From Chitinophagales bacterium (GTDB taxonomy: Bacteria; Bacteroidota; Bacteroidia; Chitinophagales; BACL12), in NCBI GenBank assembly GCA_014380545.1, contig JACMJP010000387.1, forward strand, positions 1-6,863: a stretch of 6,863 nucleotides of DNA, written 5' to 3'. Of the stretch, positions 6,657 through 6,863 are shown piece by piece; positions within the stretch are counted from its first letter, which is position 1; each line of letters starts with the position of its first letter. Made by a program: the position numbers and the translations under genes. The notes under the pieces are model-generated. The model was not told the origin of the DNA. It worked only from the letters and a program-made list of their open reading frames with translations, and did no database searches.

Positions 6657-6863
6657 ATGGCTTTGTCTTTTTTGATTGATTCTTTTATTGAAATTATACG
6701 ATCAAAGTATAAAAGACTGTTTATAACACTTGCTTCTATTATCGTGATCATTTTTCCGCTTTTCAATTTTTTTGAATATGCAGACTCTAAGATTATAGAT
6801 GGAGTGGTTTTTAATGTAACCTCTGATATAGTGAGTAACGGAAGGAAAAAAAGCACAGTAACA
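6657..6863 (+). CDS. N-terminus of a probable membrane protein (continues past the right edge)
   Basis: An ATG at 6657-6659, straight after a TGA at 6651-6653 in the same frame, opens a reading frame that stays open for 69 codons to the window end. The product starts MALSFLIDSFIEIIRSKYKR, is amphipathic and basic, then has one transmembrane segment at about 21-39 (LFITLASIIVIIFPLFNFF), followed by a polar stretch. I do not recognise the family; an N-terminally anchored or multi-pass envelope protein is likely. It lies 33 bases after the cyclophilin on the same strand and could be co-transcribed. A GTG-started frame on the minus strand (6626-6856) covers the same DNA, so the call is tentative. 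Confidence 0.5.
   Translation, partial: MALSFLIDSFIEIIRSKYKRLFITLASIIVIIFPLFNFFEYADSKIIDGVVFNVTSDIVSNGRKKSTVT

Noticed and set aside
6626..6856. Minus-strand open frame of 76 codons from a GTG
   Set aside because: It gives a less convincing protein than the plus frame over the same DNA and would need a new transcription direction. It cannot be excluded without more sequence.

Overview
The window looks like a stretch of an AT-rich Bacteroidota chromosome, possibly from the Chitinophagales/Sphingobacteriia side of the phylum (low confidence at that level). The reasons are protein style (M1 peptidase N-terminus, DprA, NrnA, exported cyclophilin), A-rich leaders with no clear Shine-Dalgarno sequences, and several matches to the Bacteroidota -7 promoter element TAnnTTTG. 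No RNA gene, CRISPR array, insertion sequence or phage gene is visible. The genes are mostly housekeeping.

Layout. Positions 1-2894 (minus strand) hold a large exported M1-family zinc metallopeptidase that runs off the left edge. Its reading frame is broken once, at a run of eight A (minus strand; T at 1998-2005). The first 305-codon frame carries the signal peptide and N-terminal beta domain. The second frame stays open for 668 codons to the window edge and carries the substrate-binding loop, the HEXXH-18-E zinc site and a C-terminal beta-rich region that resembles an outer-membrane barrel. A 67-bp divergent intergenic region follows, with a TAnnTTTG element on each strand. Then come dprA (TTG start, 2962-4062) and, overlapping it by one base, a 90-residue three-helix membrane protein (4062-4334). 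Convergent to these is ndk (4381-4800, minus). Divergent from ndk are a DHH/DHHA1 phosphoesterase of the NrnA type (4930-5937), an exported cyclophilin (5991-6623) and the first 69 codons of an unrecognised membrane protein (6657 to the right edge).

How the genes relate. dprA serves recombination of imported single-stranded DNA. ndk and nrnA both handle nucleotides: NDK charges NDPs to NTPs, and NrnA recycles short RNAs and pAp. The M1 peptidase and the cyclophilin act in the cell envelope, on peptide turnover and protein folding. They do not form one obvious pathway.

The most interesting items are the frameshift in the M1 gene and the probable fusion of a peptidase to a C-terminal barrel. 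The frameshift lies on a sequence that fits an A_AAA_AAA slippery heptamer and leads to an ATGA stop/start overlap. A homopolymer sequencing error remains the simplest explanation. I see no convincing sign of a wholly new system.
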